Of a stretch of 64,000 bases of DNA, positions 22,757-35,038 are shown piece by piece. The notes under the pieces are model-generated. The model saw nothing but the letters and a program-made list of their open reading frames with translations. It had not been told where the DNA came from and searched no databases. How positions within the stretch are numbered: position 1 is the first letter of the stretch; each line of letters begins with the position of its first letter. The position numbers and the translations under genes are program-made. Source of the stretch: Tenodera sinensis. Taxonomy: Eukaryota; Arthropoda; Insecta; Mantodea; Mantidae. The stretch is taken from contig CM060961.1 of the NCBI GenBank assembly GCA_030765045.1, forward strand, positions 143,900,038-143,964,037, written 5' to 3'.

Positions 22757-23126
22757 GATGATGGCATTAAAACACAACATAAATTAATAAACTGTATAAT
22801 TTTAGTATATTAAGTATTCTATATTCTCAAGGAAAACGAAGCACCTTTCTTAGGTGGCATTAAAATGCAACAAAAATTAATAAACTCTGTAGGTAGTTAT
22901 CTCAGTATAGTAGGTATTCTATACTCTCAAAGAAAACCAAGTGTCTTTCTTGGGTGACATTAAAACACAACATAAATTAATAAATTCTGTAGGTAGTGTG
23001 TTTTATATAGTAGCTATTCTATATTTGCAAAGAAAACAGTGTCTTTCTTGGGTGGAATTAAAACACAACATAAATTAATAAACTCTGTATATAGTATGTC
23101 TTAGTATACTAGGTATTATATACTCT
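22757..23126 (+). repeat. 100-bp tandem repeat, left part
   Basis: About 3.6 copies, with TATTCT(A)TA landmarks at 22814, 22915, 23015 and 23114. The unit contains CATTAAAACACAACATAAAT and TTTCTTGGGTG. It is interrupted by the RTE-like LINE and resumes at 27447. Confidence 0.85.
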
Positions 23127-23705
23127 TTGGTGTAGGGAAGAAGCGACCCCATTGCCCAGTGAGCAACCACTGCAAACAGCCTCCCAAGTATTGGCTTGAA
23201 AACCAAAACCTTGTCGGGTTGAGAGGAAATGCCTAGTCCCTACCTCAATAACTGAGGATCTACCTGAGTATCCTGAGGATAAAACAGGGACCTTAAGCAT
23301 TGGGCTAATCATCCACCTTAAGTAAAGTCGGATGCAGAAGGAAAATGTGAGCCTCAGAAAGGAACACATAAATAGATAAAGACTGCGCAAGAAATATGGA
23401 TCAAGAATTGAAACATGGAATACAAAAACATGGAAAAGAAGTAGAGATGATAGAGGAAATGAAGAAATACAAGATTGGAATATTAGGGGTCAGTGAGGTA
23501 AGAAAAAAGGGATCTGTACTCAAACATACAACAAGGTAATTATGAAATGAGATATGTAGGAGCCCCATGGGAAATAAAAACAAAGGAAAGAGTAGCAATA
23601 ATTGTAACTGAAGAATAGGCAAGAAAGTGACATCATGGGAAGCATTTAGCTTGTGATTGATGTCAATGGATATGGAACTGGAAACCCCCCCTTACTCTCA
23701 TTCAG

Positions 23706-23952
23706 TTTTGTTTTTGTAGTGTTTAACACCCACTTTTGCTGCATACGGCACTGCAGGCAGTGGCACTGATGATACATGGAACGAAGATGGAGCACCAGTG
23801 GAATGAGATGGTGGGGAAAACCAGAGAACCCAGAGGAAACCCACCCCAGTGCCGCTTCATAAACCACAAATCCCATATGTGGTTGCCTGGAATCGAACCT
23901 GGGCCACTTTGGTGAGAAGGGAATGGTCTAACCACTCAGCTAGGGCACGGAC
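23706..23952 (-). repeat. tRNA-derived SINE (family C) inside the LINE
   Basis: Minus-strand copy: head with A box TAGCTGAGTGGTTAGACC, B box GGTTCGATTCC, body with ATGGGATTTGTGG and GGGTTCTCTGGTTTTCC, and a CAAAA-type tail. Flanked by ACTCTCATTCAG (23694-23705) and ACTCTCATTTAG (23953-23964), a 12-bp target duplication with one mismatch. Confidence 0.88.
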
Positions 23953-24879
23953 ACTCTCATTTAGGCATATGCACTGAGGGTTCTGAAACAGAGGAAAAAA
24001 TATGTTTTGAGCATTTGCAAAATTTAATAAACAAGGCAGAAAGAAGAGGAAAGTAATTGTAATGGGGGACTTTAATGAACGGGTAATAAATGACAGGAAG
24101 AACAATAGAAACATCCTTGGCCCTTGGGATGGAGAATCTACATTAAGTGGAAATGGAAATAGAACAATAGATTTCTGTATTGGTAACAGATTAATTGTAA
24201 CTAATTCATAATACAAACATAAGCATATACATCAAATTATGTTTAAGTCTGCCCAATACAGAAGTATAGCAGACTATTGTTTACTCCTGAAAGAATTAAA
24301 AAATTCCTGCAGGGATGTAAAAGTAATAAGAGGAGTGGATCTATCTACATGCCACTTCCTACTGGTAGCAGGTATGACCTTTGCAAGTGAGAGATGCAGG
24401 TTGTGGATAGGCTACCAGAGGATAAGATGGGAAGAGCTGCAAGAGAAAACTAGAAGAAGTTGGAACAAAAAATAAGGGAAAGAAGTATCACAGAGAATGC
24501 AGAGAATACAGTGGAGGCCAAATGGAAATCCTTCAAGAAAGATAGTCTAACAGCTAGTGAAGAAGTATGAGAAAAAGAGAGAGAAGGGGTAAAGGCAACA
24601 AAATGGTGGAATGAAGAAGTACAAAAACTTGTGAAGAAGAAGAAAAAAACTTGGGAGCAATATTTGATTACTTTAGGATCTTAGCCATAAAGAGGAATAT
24701 GATACAAAGAAAAAGGAGTGCAACATAGAGGTGAAAAGAGCAAAAGGACAAACTTGGAAAGAATTTGGAGAGCATAGAAGATAATTATTAGCATGATAAG
24801 AAATTTTGGAAGACTGTATAACTGACCACATACCACCCTCCAGTATTGCACCCCACCAATGACACCTGTAGTGGGCCAA

Positions 24880-25150
24880 GGTGGGGGATGCAGCAGCTGG
24901 GCGGTAAGGCTTAGTTTTTTTTTATACCTCTAGTACCTCCTGTGTTTCTGTTTTGAATTTATTTTCTTTGTCCTTTATACTATACACTTTCTTGTTATGT
25001 TTCCCTTTTAGGTGTCTCATAGTCTTCACGACCTGGGGCCGTTACAACTGGTCTGGCATGGGGTGCATTCAGCCTTGTTAGCCTTGTTAACCCCCGGGGG
25101 ACTAATTGAGGAGCCACTTGAGGGAAAAGTAGCGGCCGTTCATCTATAGA
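24880..25150. other. Unassigned insertion, partly GC-rich
   Basis: Between the LINE's linker region and the CR1-like tail lies a segment with T-rich and GC-rich parts (GACCTGGGGCCGTTACAACT, AACCCCCGGGGGACTAATTG). It may belong to the 5' part of the CR1-like insertion or to another retroposon. It is not coding. Confidence 0.35.
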
Positions 25151-25626
25151 ACCATTTTATATTTAGTTCAATTTAAATTCCCAATGAAAAACATGTCAGA
25201 TATTCACACATATAATACCAGGAATAATCAATTACTAAATCTCCCCACAACCAGATTACATTTATCAGAGAGGGTCCCTAGTTATATGGGAGCGAAGTTT
25301 TATAATGCTTTGCATGAACATCTAAAATCATATGAAAATTATAATACCTTTAAAAATAGGATAAAAAATTATTTAATAACCAAAGCTTTTTACAGTTTTG
25401 AAGAATACCTAAACTTATAGACCTTTTCTATGATGTTTTGATTATTAATTGTACTTTTAACTTCTTATCTAATTATATTGTATATACTATGTAATCACTA
25501 AATTCTTTTCTATTTATGTTTCTCATGACATGGGCCCTTATAGGGTACCTTTTTATCATCTTATGTATTGACTCATGATATGGTTCAATTGTGTATTCCA
25601 CTGTATTGAACTGAATAAATAAATGA
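25150..25626 (+). mobile_element. CR1-like LINE, 5'-truncated 3' end
   Basis: 78 codons from 25184 to 25420 encode the C-terminal domain of a CR1-like polymerase (HTYNTRNNQLLNLPTTRLHL, YMGAKFYNALH, YSFEEYLNL). About 200 bp of 3' UTR follow, ending in AATAAATAAATGAAATG. The same C-terminal domain is present at 46970-47100. The insertion splits the RTE-like LINE between its endonuclease and RT. Confidence 0.78.
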
Positions 25627-26908
25627 AATGATATTAACCAGAAAGAAGAAGGGACAGGTATGGATTTGGAGATTGACTGTTGGGATGTACAGATAGCTGT
25701 GTGACAAATGAAAAGTGGCAAAGCAGCTGGAGCAGATGGAATAGTTCCTGAGATGATTAAAGCTGGAGGTAAAAACCATGATGAACTATTTGAAGAAGCT
25801 ATTTAAAATAGTATGGAGAGAAGAATATATCCCAGATGAATAGAATAAAAACAGTGTAATACCCATATATAAAAATAGACAATCACCTAAATGTGAGAAC
25901 TATAGAGCAACCTGCCTAATAAATACGATGATGAAGCTATATACAAGGATTCTGGAAAGAAAACTAAGGAGATATGTTGAAAATGATTTAGAAGATGAAA
26001 AGCAGGATTTAGACCTGGAAGATAGACTCAGGGCTAGATATTCATACTAAGAGTCATCACAGATAAATGGATAAGTAAAGGTAAATCAGCATACCTTGCA
26101 TTTCTCAATCTACAAGCAGTCTTTGATTCTGTACCAAGAGTAGAAATATGGAATGCACTATATAAGAAGAAGGTACCTTTAAAATTAATACAGGTAATAA
26201 AATCTACATTTAAGAATGCAGAAGGCATGATAAGGTTAAAGGGCAGAATCTTAGAACCTTTCCCAATGGTAAAGGGTGTTAAGCAAGGGGACAGCCTAAT
26301 CCATTACTATTTACAATATTAATGAATGAAGTAACGAAGGCTTGTAAAATGAGAACAAGTAAGTCAGTAGTGGGAATGTGGAATTTAAGTCCTATATAGA
26401 TTCAGAAAGTAAGCTACAATAAGCAATAATATATAGGATATAAACCTGAAGGAAAGAGGGATGACAGTAAATTTTAATAAGAGTAAAGTAATGATGGTAG
26501 TCAGATGGAAGAGCAGATAAAGGAGATTAAGATAGACAAGGATGGAAGTTGAAAGTTATGAGTATCTGGGAACAGTGGTACACCAAACGGCTAAAATACA
26601 AGAAGAAACCAATAAGCATGTAGAGAAAGCTAACAAAGTGCATTATGCATTAAGCCAGTGCATTTTTGTGAATGAAGAAGCAGGTAAGAGGACAAAAACT
26701 AATGTGTACAAAGTGGTTATAGAACCAATGCTTATCCATGGAAGTGAAAGCTGGACAGTTACAAAAAGTGAGTTAAGCATGGTAAATGCAATGCAAATGA
26801 AAAGCTTAAGAAAAATAGTAAGGGAGACACAATGAGATAGAATAAAGAATGAAAAGATACAAGCTGAACTTCAAGTTCCATATATAAGAAATAGGTTAGA
26901 AGAAAGAC

Positions 26909-27169
26909 TTTTTTTTTTTTTTTTTTTTTTTTTAATTAACGTCCTCCAACATTGCGTCATATCGGACGGTGAGTGAATGAAACGGGTGAAATGATGCTCA
27001 AATGAGCCCGAGGTCCATGGAGCTTTAAGTTACCCGACATTCGTCTTCTCAGGATAAGGGAAAACCTCGGAAAAAACCTTACCAGGATAACTTATCCTAA
27101 GCGAGATTCGAACTCGCGACCTCTTGAACGTGAGGCAGACACGCTAACCATCACGCTATCGAGGCGGGC
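26909..27169 (-). repeat. tRNA-Val-derived SINE (family D) with poly(A) tail
   Basis: Minus-strand copy: the head reads GCCTCGATAGCGTGATGG (A box), anticodon-like CTCACG region, and B box GAGTTCGAATCTC. The body ends in a 24-base poly(A) (poly(T) on plus at 26909). A perfect 12-bp duplication TAGAAGAAAGAC flanks it at 26897-26908 and 27170-27181. It interrupts the last domain of the RTE-like LINE and is the youngest insertion there. Confidence 0.93.
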
Positions 27170-27446
27170 TAGAAGAAAGACAACTCATATGGTATGGACA
27201 TGTAAAGAGGATGGGTACAGATCAGAAGGCATGCCAATTTTTAGAAGCAAGACCATTGGGAAGGAAACCGAGAGGAAGACCAAGGATAACCTGGGAAAAA
27301 GGGATTAAACGAATGGTGGCTAACAAAGGAAAGACTTGGAACCAGTTCAATAGACTAGCAGAGGATAGGATTGAGTTTAGAAAATGGATCTGAGGTACAC
27401 CTTGATGCCACGATAGTGGTAGAACAGGGAAGTTGAAGAAGAAGAT

Positions 27447-27515
27447 ATTCTATTCTCTCAAAGAAAATAAAGCACCTTTATTGGATGGCATTAAAAGTTA
27501 ATGAATGAACATATA
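27447..27515 (+). repeat. 100-bp tandem repeat, right part
   Basis: Resumption of the array at 22757-23126 after the LINE: TATTCTATTCTCTCAAAGAA then GGATGGCATTAAAAG. The unit decays after about 65 bp. Confidence 0.75.
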
Positions 27516-27689
27516 CCATAGTAATAACACATAAAAAGGTTTGTTTTATGAAATAACTGAAATATTTCTGCTGTATGCCCTGTTTTCCCCCAAAAGCATT
27601 AAATAAATGTATTTCCATTATTTTAATTTTCTTTCTGGAAATACTTTGTGCACCAATAGTGCGTCCACCAACCATTGCAGTCAATGACC

Positions 27690-29000
27690 TCATTCAGTCA
27701 TATATTCATTGAACTTAAAAGAGACTGACACAGATCTGGCTGTCTCCATGTATTTTCCCATTCTTTGAGGACATAACTTGAAGGAGCTTCTATTGTTTTC
27801 TTGTACCTTGGATCCCATGCTTTAACTATAAGTCTCCAGATGTGCTCAATTGGATTGAGATCTGGGGACTTCGATGACCAATCGAGAGCAGATATCTCAG
27901 CATAAGCTTGCAACCACTGTCCTGTAACTCAAGACGTCTGCATGCTGCTGTTTTCATGCACAAAACATATGGTTGGCACTATGTCAATTGGATAGATGGC
28001 TCTTACAGTGGGGAGCATGCATTCTTCCAAAACTTTTCTGTATTCCTGGGAATTCATTTTGGGTGTGATGCAAACAGTTCTCCTAGTCCTGCCAACGACA
28101 TCCATCTCCAAAATCCTATACTTATTTACCCACTCCTTCATGTGGCAATTAGATGCCTTGAATTATAATGTGAACTGTTAGGGCACCATAGGTATAATCT
28201 GCCATCTTCATCTGACAAAAATATTTTTTTGTCAGAGAATATTACAAGATCCCAGTAATTTTCAGGTTCTACTAAATACTGTAAAGCGAAGGCAATTCAG
28301 CATTCTCAGTGTTCCTCTAGTAACATTACATTCTTCACTGCTCTTCTATATTGAATGCCTGCATCATTAAGATGTTTCCTCAGGATTGTTATGTCACAGT
28401 TCAATCATAAATCATGCAACAATCTACTAGCAGATTGGAATAGATTTTGGGCACACAGTTCAACAATAGGCCTATCCTGTTATTCTGTTGTTTTCTTTGA
28501 CTGACTGGACTTTGGCCATGTTTTTAAACCCTTTATACCAGCGCTGTCCACAGCTATGGTGCCCTTGATGAACTCTTCTGGCACCCTTCATAATCAATCT
28601 TTTACTCCGACGATTTCTAATATTAATTCAAATTTCAAGACAAAACTATTTCTTTTCTAATATCTTTCCAGTACACATCCATGAAGTATATTTTTGTACA
28701 CCTAAAGCTGTATTCATTATTTTCCTAGCCTGTGCTTTCTCTTTTTCCTCTCAAAAGAAGGGTACTTGCCTAACAGTTGTTGTGATGGTGCCCGTGCTTC
28801 CTTGGGCATAAGTTAAATGTGCCTGAGCACATTAGGAAGTTGGATAGCACTGCTCTTTACCATGGTGCTGAAAATGTTGTATCCAATGTTTACTGACATT
28901 TCTGTGAATTTGCAACGTTTCTGAAATTTGTTGAACTGTGTTACCAGCTTGCCAAAGACCAATAATCTGGCCACGTGTAGCTTCTGATGTACATATATGG
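27690..29000 (-). pseudogene. Tc1-like transposase, degenerate
   Basis: Minus strand, in order: a helix-turn-helix domain (SEATRGQIIGLWQAGNTVQQ, then ISETLQIHRNV) at 28990-28860, HLNDAGIQ and RRAVKN near 28340, VIFSDKKIFLSDEDG with the first Asp near 28230, EYRKVLEECMLPTVRAIYP near 28010, FVHENSSMQTS near 27935 (the usual second Asp position is changed), and LDWSSKSPDLNPIEHIW near 27840 carrying the final Glu. This is the DD34E Tc1 layout. Many stops and shifts, and a hAT-type MITE at 28539-28852 splits it. Inactive. Confidence 0.85.
28539..28852. mobile_element. hAT-type MITE (non-autonomous)
   Basis: 314-bp segment with hAT-style termini: CAGCGCTGTCCAC at the left and, read inward from the right, CAGTGCTATCCAAC. 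The 8-bp flanks CTTTATAC (28531-28538) and CTCTTTAC (28853-28860) agree at 6 of 8 bases, the duplication size of hAT elements. No coding capacity. It lies between the HTH and catalytic parts of the Tc1 remnant. Confidence 0.7.
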
Positions 29001-29061
29001 CATGCTGTGAAACAAATAACAGTTTTAGCTAAATGAGTAAATACAGGGTTCTTCATTTGAA

Positions 29062-29173
29062 ACCTAATGGGTGCATAACATCTCACCTGTGCACAATTGG
29101 GTGTGCTCCTACAAAAACATTGGATGCAGCACACCCAATTGCACACAGGCAAAATTCTGTGCACCCTTTAGGT
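29062..29173. repeat. Foldback repeat near the Tc1 5' end
   Basis: A 112-bp near-palindrome: ACCTAATGGGTGCA pairs with TGCACCCTTTAGGT, and TGTGCACAATTGGGTGTGCT pairs with AGCACACCCAATTGCACACA across a ~20-bp loop. It lies just upstream of the Tc1-like transposase remnant and may be a MITE. Confidence 0.65.
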
Positions 29174-29944
29174 GATAAATGCACTGAAACAGCAAGAAAA
29201 ATCAATACTTTCTTTTCAGGCCAATGGGACAGTGGTTGTAACTAGCATGTATCAAGAATAGTGGTGTCGCTGGAGAGGGTAAGAGAAAGAGGGACAATGA
29301 TTACTAAGCTGTGAGAAAAATCTACACTTTTCATTCATGCTGATATGTCATTGGTTATAATTATGTCCAGCCAGAAGCATGAAAGTGCTGTGTTGTCTTT
29401 GTAGAGGGGTAAAGGAAGGGAACGAGGGGAAGTTATGAAGACCTCTTTAAACAATCATTATAGGTAACTTTGCATTTTACTAAATTTGTTACCTGTATAT
29501 CAATAGCTCTTTGACTAATTCCAGACTAACAGATTTATTTGCACGTATAAAGGATCAAAAGTCTAAACCATCTATCACCCTTGTGCTAATTATAAAATAC
29601 TTCTCTTAAAGGATCACAATTCATAACATTAGAAGAGAAGCTATTAACATTTTGTGTATGACATGCCACAAAAGAGGAATATGTGAGGAAAGCAGTATGT
29701 TTTGTAGAAATTTTGGATATGTCTCTTCATGTTATTGCCATATTTCTAGATGTATCATTAAAAATATTATTTTTAAAGATAATATTGGTATTTTTAGAGG
29801 ATATATTTAAATGAATTTGCAAAGGAAGTGTCACTACAACTAAGGTTGAAATGCATTAAACATTATGTGTTAAACGTCCATATCTTGCAAAGGGTTAAGA
29901 TGTCATTGCTCATTGGTATTGGAACATATTTCATTATGCCATCT
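29174..29944. other. No recognised feature
   Basis: AT-rich sequence between the foldback and the LTR element. No ORF above 60 codons with a family resemblance and no repeat identified. Confidence 0.35.
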
Positions 29945-32890
29945 CAGCTTTCATTAGAAGGCACTGAATAACCGACGAACTGGACAGGTGAAGAGGTAAG
30001 TTAGTCTCAACCAGCGTAAACACCAAAAGCACTATCGAGAGATAAGGGAATAGTTCTAGCACATTCTTTTTCCCAAATATTCTAGAAATCTCTGGACAGT
30101 TCCAGCAGCTATATAAGTGAGCATTTCCATGAATGAACCAATAAGTGAGTTAGTGAGTTTCTGGTATGACACAAAGCACGTTCTTCAAGTGAACTTGTGA
30201 CGTCAGTTGCAATGTATAATGAATGCTACTAGTGCAAAATGTTAGAAAAGTGTTGTGTTCAACTCCCCAACAGACGAAGTGGACTGAAAAAGATACGACT
30301 TTGCTTGCATTTTATCACGACAGTACGTTGTGAAGAAATATGAAGTGACAGGGAAAATTTGAACTGGATACCTTGGTGAACTGATGGAACTAATTGAAGT
30401 GATACTGAAAATTGAACTAGATCACTTTAGTGAAGGGACAGAACTGAATGCAGTTATATTGTTGTCAGAAGTGAAATACAAAAGCCAAGATAGAGAAAAT
30501 GCTTCAAACATTATTGTCTGGTGTGTAGAAAATGGTTTTCTTTTTGTTCTAAAAAAAATGTAGAAAATGAAATCTGGAATTAAGGAGATGGAGACAGCAA
30601 CAAAATCTGGAGTAGAGAAAATTTAGAGTAAAATGATGAATGTAAATTCCAGAATGGGTAGGATAGGATGTGAAACAATAATGAATTCTGCATGGAGAAA
30701 ATGAAATCTGAATTCGACTTTACACTGACTCTGTGCAATCAGAGTTAAATACTATGCTAAAAGACGTGAAGAATGACATCACTAAGGAATTAGAATACCT
30801 AAATCAAATCTGATATGGAGAGAAAAATTAATGAGGTACAAGAACATCTAAGTAAGCAGGAAAAATGGTAGGGCAGTTGGCAAAACAAAACAAGAGAATA
30901 GTGGACGCTGTAGTGGACAGCGGCATACCAAAATCAGGGAAGGTTCCAAGATCATGAGATTGACTAATGATGAATTTGACAAAGCTTCATCATTGGCAGT
31001 GTTTAGAAGGCAATTGGGGGCCATTGTTATCCACAATGAATGTACGGCAGTAGAGAAAATGATACAGCTCCTTGCTGCTCTGCAGGGCTAAGCTGTCAAA
31101 ATTCCTTGCCTTTTACCTACTGGAGACTTGGCCAAAGACTTATTTATGCTGTTGGAAGGGTGCTGTACAGCACACCGCCCTGTCATGCTTACTGGGCCTA
31201 GCTGAAGGCAAGATTGCAGCAAGCGGATAAGATCATACAAAAATTCACCATGGAGGTTGAGCAGCTAGCACATCAGGCTCTGATGGTTTTGCTACTGTAC
31301 TGAACTTTATTTCCTAGAAAGGCAGCACACATATTTACCAGTAGAATATGACGTCAAGAGGTGAAATATCAGCTTCTCCTAGCACAACACTGTAACATTG
31401 AGTAGTACCTTGATGAGTATCATCTGAAATTAAGCAGCAAAAGTGACAGCTGGAAGAACCACCCTCGTGATGGATGTACACAACAAGAATGAGCATCTAC
31501 AACAGCTTAACAAACTTACAAATAGGGGCTAGATACCTACTTGCTGAATGTGTGGAAAAACGGACAACAATCACCAAAGTGTCAAGGGTCAGGAAAATTG
31601 CTAAGAGTCAACTTGAAGTGGTTACACCCAGTTTCAATGCAACCTGCAGTTGGTTGGGATAAAGAGACCTTGAGGAGAATGTAACTGGAGGGACGAGACA
31701 TAGGACTAATTCAAATTGATAAAGAGCCTGGTGAATGACCCAAGTGTACAGTCACTCAAAGGAGCCCAACCTGTAAGAGCTATTGGGTGCAGTGGGGTTC
31801 TCTGTGGTCAAGTGTCTGTGTGTTAAAGAGATGTGTGAGTCCAGAGACGGAAAGCCTAGGTGGAACATCTAGTGCTCCCTAGTAGCAAGGCGAGTGAATT
31901 CCTCAAGGGAATTTATGCCAATACTGCTGGAGTACACCTGGGTGCAGATAAGACCATGAAGAAGCTACTTCATTGATTCTATTGGTTGTATCTGCTAAGC
32001 GACATGGAGTGGTGGGTGAACAATGTGCCATCTATGCAGCAAGTCATAGGATCATCATGGAGTTGACGATGTTCCTGGGACAGCTCATTTAAGGTAATCA
32101 CCTGTATCAAGGATGTACTATATCATATTTGGCATCAATTGGGAAGCTGATGGTAATCAATCTTGATCAGCTTTCTCCATATGGTGGAGTTGCTTGGGGC
32201 GACCAGCTCTGAGGAAGAAGCTATGTGACACAGCTATGGGCCTCAATTATCATTAGAAGGCACCTACTGATGGACTGCTGGGTGAACAGACAAGTTGCTC
32301 TCAACCAGCATAATCACCAAGAGCGTTATCAAGAGATAATGGGGTCATTCTGGAACATTCATATTCCCTGCCTCCCAAACATTCTAGAAGATTCTAGAAA
32401 ATTCCAGGATCTAAGTGTATAAACAAGCATTCTTGTGAGTGAGTCTGTTAACAAATGAGTTACAGAGAGTATCTCTGATGTGACATAAAGTTCATTCTCT
32501 GAGTGAGGTTACATCACTTGGGATATGCAATGAGTGCTGCTACTACTAAAGATTAGAGGCTTTATGTTTGACTCCCCAGCAGGTGAAGCAGACAGAAGAA
32601 GAGTTGTACATACATATTTCATTATGCCACTACATTGGGAAGAAAAATGAAGTGACAAGGAACATTTGAACTAGATCATCTTAGTGATATGACATTGAAA
32701 ACTGAACTAAATCACATTAGTGAAGTGACAGTAAGAACTTAGTGATGGGACATAAGAATAAGACAAAGTATTATTGTATAGTTTGTATATATTGTATAGT
32801 TTGAGTACAAAATTAGAACCTGACGTATTTGAGTTAGACTTCATTTTCTGAGTTGGAATTGTACTAAAATAAAATCATAATATTCTCGTT
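29945..32890 (+). mobile_element. Gypsy-type LTR retrotransposon, old and shortened
   Basis: Two direct repeats of about 480 bp frame it: 29950-30450 and 32245-32735. Shared blocks are CATTAGAAGGCAC, CTCAACCAGC, GTTATCAAGAGATAATGG (similar in the left copy) and GAACTAGATCA. The second LTR probably starts at TGTGACACAGC (32225) after a purine tract. A primer-site-like TTGTTGTCAGAAGTG follows the left LTR at about 30463. Inside, 30930-31420 matches Gypsy gag capsid (AVFRRQLGAIVIHNE, MIQLLAALQG, TMEVEQLAHQALM). 31930-32040 matches the integrase zinc-binding region (GVHLGADKTMKKLLH, FYWLYLLSDMEWWV). Protease, RT and RNase H are missing; stops are numerous. Confidence 0.75.
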
Positions 32891-34679
32891 ATACTTGCAT
32901 TGAGTGTTTAATAGAAGTATTCTCTGGATCCATAGCTAAGAACTTCCATCTTTTTATATTGAGTAGAATCTTTCAACTGGTCCACTGTTTACCATATGGT
33001 GATGGTGACATGGCTGCAGCCTCAATTTCATTTGATTGGCATTTAAGTTGTGTTTGCAGGGAGGTTTTGTGACATTGGGTAAGGGAGGTACAGTCATATT
33101 GCCTTACAAACAGGTTACTGTAGTGGTGTATCACCCTACCTTCTCTACTGTCAACAAACATGAAGTGCAAACAAATGCAGTAAATGCAGTAAATGCAGTA
33201 CATAACACCACCTGAACCAGAGTTTAGTGATAGTGATGACTATGACAAAAAGCAGATAAATGAACAATTTAAAGAGAATAGCAATACAAGGGCAAGATGA
33301 GTTTTAACTCAATCAGTTGCAATATCTACAAGAAGTGCTAGACATGCTTTTATATAAAAAATTTTCATGCTTGATTTCCATTAATTTCTACAATTAGTAC
33401 CATCTTTCCTGGCAGTGAATTTGTTTTTCAGTTGAAAATTTGTTCATCAATATTGCTGTGATACATCCAAATAAATTTGACATTAAGGCAATGCCCTGGG
33501 AAAATTTCTAAATTCTATAATTGTGTTTTAATTCTTTTTGAAATTCTTGCTGTATTACCATTTTAATTTAACTAAGATATGGATGCCAAGTTTGAAGTTT
33601 CTAGACTTGTTTGTTTGTTTTCAAGAAAGTAATTATTTCATATGATATATTCACATACTTTTTAAAATGCTCCATACAAGAGATTTTTTGGGGATATTAA
33701 GATTAAACTTAGTGATTTTCTATTCAGGAAGAGTTGTTTTAAAAAGCTGGGTCAATACATTAGAAATTTTGGGTTGAATACTCCCTACTTACTATATGTG
33801 GTAGAGAAAGTAAAAATTAATATTTTGATCTATGCATAGTCAAATAGCCTTAATTGACAAACTGTCAAAATAATGTCATTGTAAACATTAAATGTAACAG
33901 TACCTCAGTTTCTGTTGTGTATGTATCAGTATAATGTGAATGGGTAAAATTCATACCTTAAATATGTGAATACTTTTAAAATAGGTAAGTAATTTAATTA
34001 GTTTATGTAAGAGTATGTTCTAAGTACTATTGCATAGATATAAATAACAAGTATAAGCTTCCTTTCCTGAGTTAGTACTGATGACTGGTTTTTGGGAATG
34101 TTTACATAGCCATTGGCATCTGGAAGTTGTAACCTAAATAGATACTGTATTGCATCAAATCAGGTGCACCAGACTGCACCATACACTGTCTTAATTGCTG
34201 TTACCACAGATGCAATACAAATGTCAGATATGTATAAATAGTACAGATTAGCATTAAAGCTAAAATGGTAGAATCATCATACTTGCCAGCTGCTGCAGTC
34301 AATGGAGCTTATTGTTTTACCTTCCACCTCAATGTCTTAATGACCATTATTTCATCACAGATTATATTTGAGCTGGTGAGAGAATTGGAATGTCATTTTA
34401 GACATCATTTTATGAAAGAAATGATTTTGCATTTCAGCGTATGAGAGGTCATCTATTGGGGGAAGTTTCATTTACAGAAAATAATGGAAATGAAAGGCAC
34501 TTGAGCACAGTAAATTGCTATATATTTTGTATTATTATGCAGAGAACATTCCTTTATCTCACAAGTGCGATTTGTGATTCTGAAGCCATTGGCATAGATA
34601 CCACTTTAAATGTGAAGGTATTTCATTTAGAAGCCAGAATGAATGAATTTAAAAAAATGAATTTATTGTACTTATGAGA
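32891..34679. other. Mostly unassigned sequence
   Basis: Contains a short AAATGCAGT triplicate at 33178-33200, an acidic frame PEPEFSDSDDYDKK near 33208-33250 with no clear family, and a 50-bp scrap of the 0.9-kb repeat near 33775-33825 (minus). The 78-codon frame at 34441-34677 shows no recognisable family. Confidence 0.4.
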
Positions 34680-35038
34680 GGTAGAACTGGAACTTAAAAA
34701 TTCAATGCCACAACTGGGATTTGAACCACAGACCTTCCGCTTACCAGGCAGCTGCTCTACCACTGAGCTATTGTAACAAACTGTCAGAATGGCATTAAAT
34801 TCTCAAACCAGTTCGTATTTCTCCTGGTAAACCACAAAGGCAGTCTCACATCAGAGACAAATTACCCCAATGGTGACTTACTATTGTAAGTACTTTATGT
34901 CCCAGGATTAAATAACCTTCAGATGGTAATTATTATTTATTTATGCCAACAAACTTACTGTTGATGTTTTTAAACACACAAGCTGTGTGTGTTTAAAAAT
35001 GCCGATAGTAAGTTTGTTGGCATAAATAAATAATTATT
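34680..35038 (-). repeat. Family A SINE followed by a long palindrome
   Basis: 34680-34926 carries the family A head on the minus strand (AATAGCTCAGTGGTAGAGCA as A box, GTGGTTCAAATCCCA as B box) and its body. At 34929-35038 the array block ATGCCAACAAACTTACTGTT is followed by its inverse, forming ~52-bp arms around a tiny loop. The block is the same one that starts each unit of the array at 36344. Confidence 0.8.

Larger units (their letters stand above)
23127..27446 (+). mobile_element. RTE-like LINE, nearly full length but dead
   Basis: Plus-strand element inserted in the 100-bp tandem repeat; flanks 23114-23126 and 27447-27459 agree at 11 of 13 bases, a likely target duplication. Domain order: apurinic-type endonuclease (EEMKKYKIGILGVSEVRKKG near 23460, VIVMGDFNERV near 24060, end near 24220). 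The RT follows (SGKAAGADGIVPEMIKAGG at 25707, CENYRATCLINT near 25890, VKGVKQGD near 26270). The C-terminal domain (ESYEYLGTVVHQ, MLIHGSESWTVTKSE, RQLIWYGHVKRM, RKPRGRPRITWEKG) ends at 27393. Stops and shifts throughout. It has been hit by SINEs at 23706 and 26909 and a CR1-like tail at about 25150. Confidence 0.85.

Noticed and set aside
26909..27169. tRNA-Val gene
   Set aside because: The A and B boxes are present but the acceptor stem is not closed, and it continues into a SINE body with poly(A) and a target duplication.
34441..34677. 78-codon ORF as a gene
   Set aside because: No recognisable domain, no splice or promoter context, typical of chance frames in AT-rich DNA.
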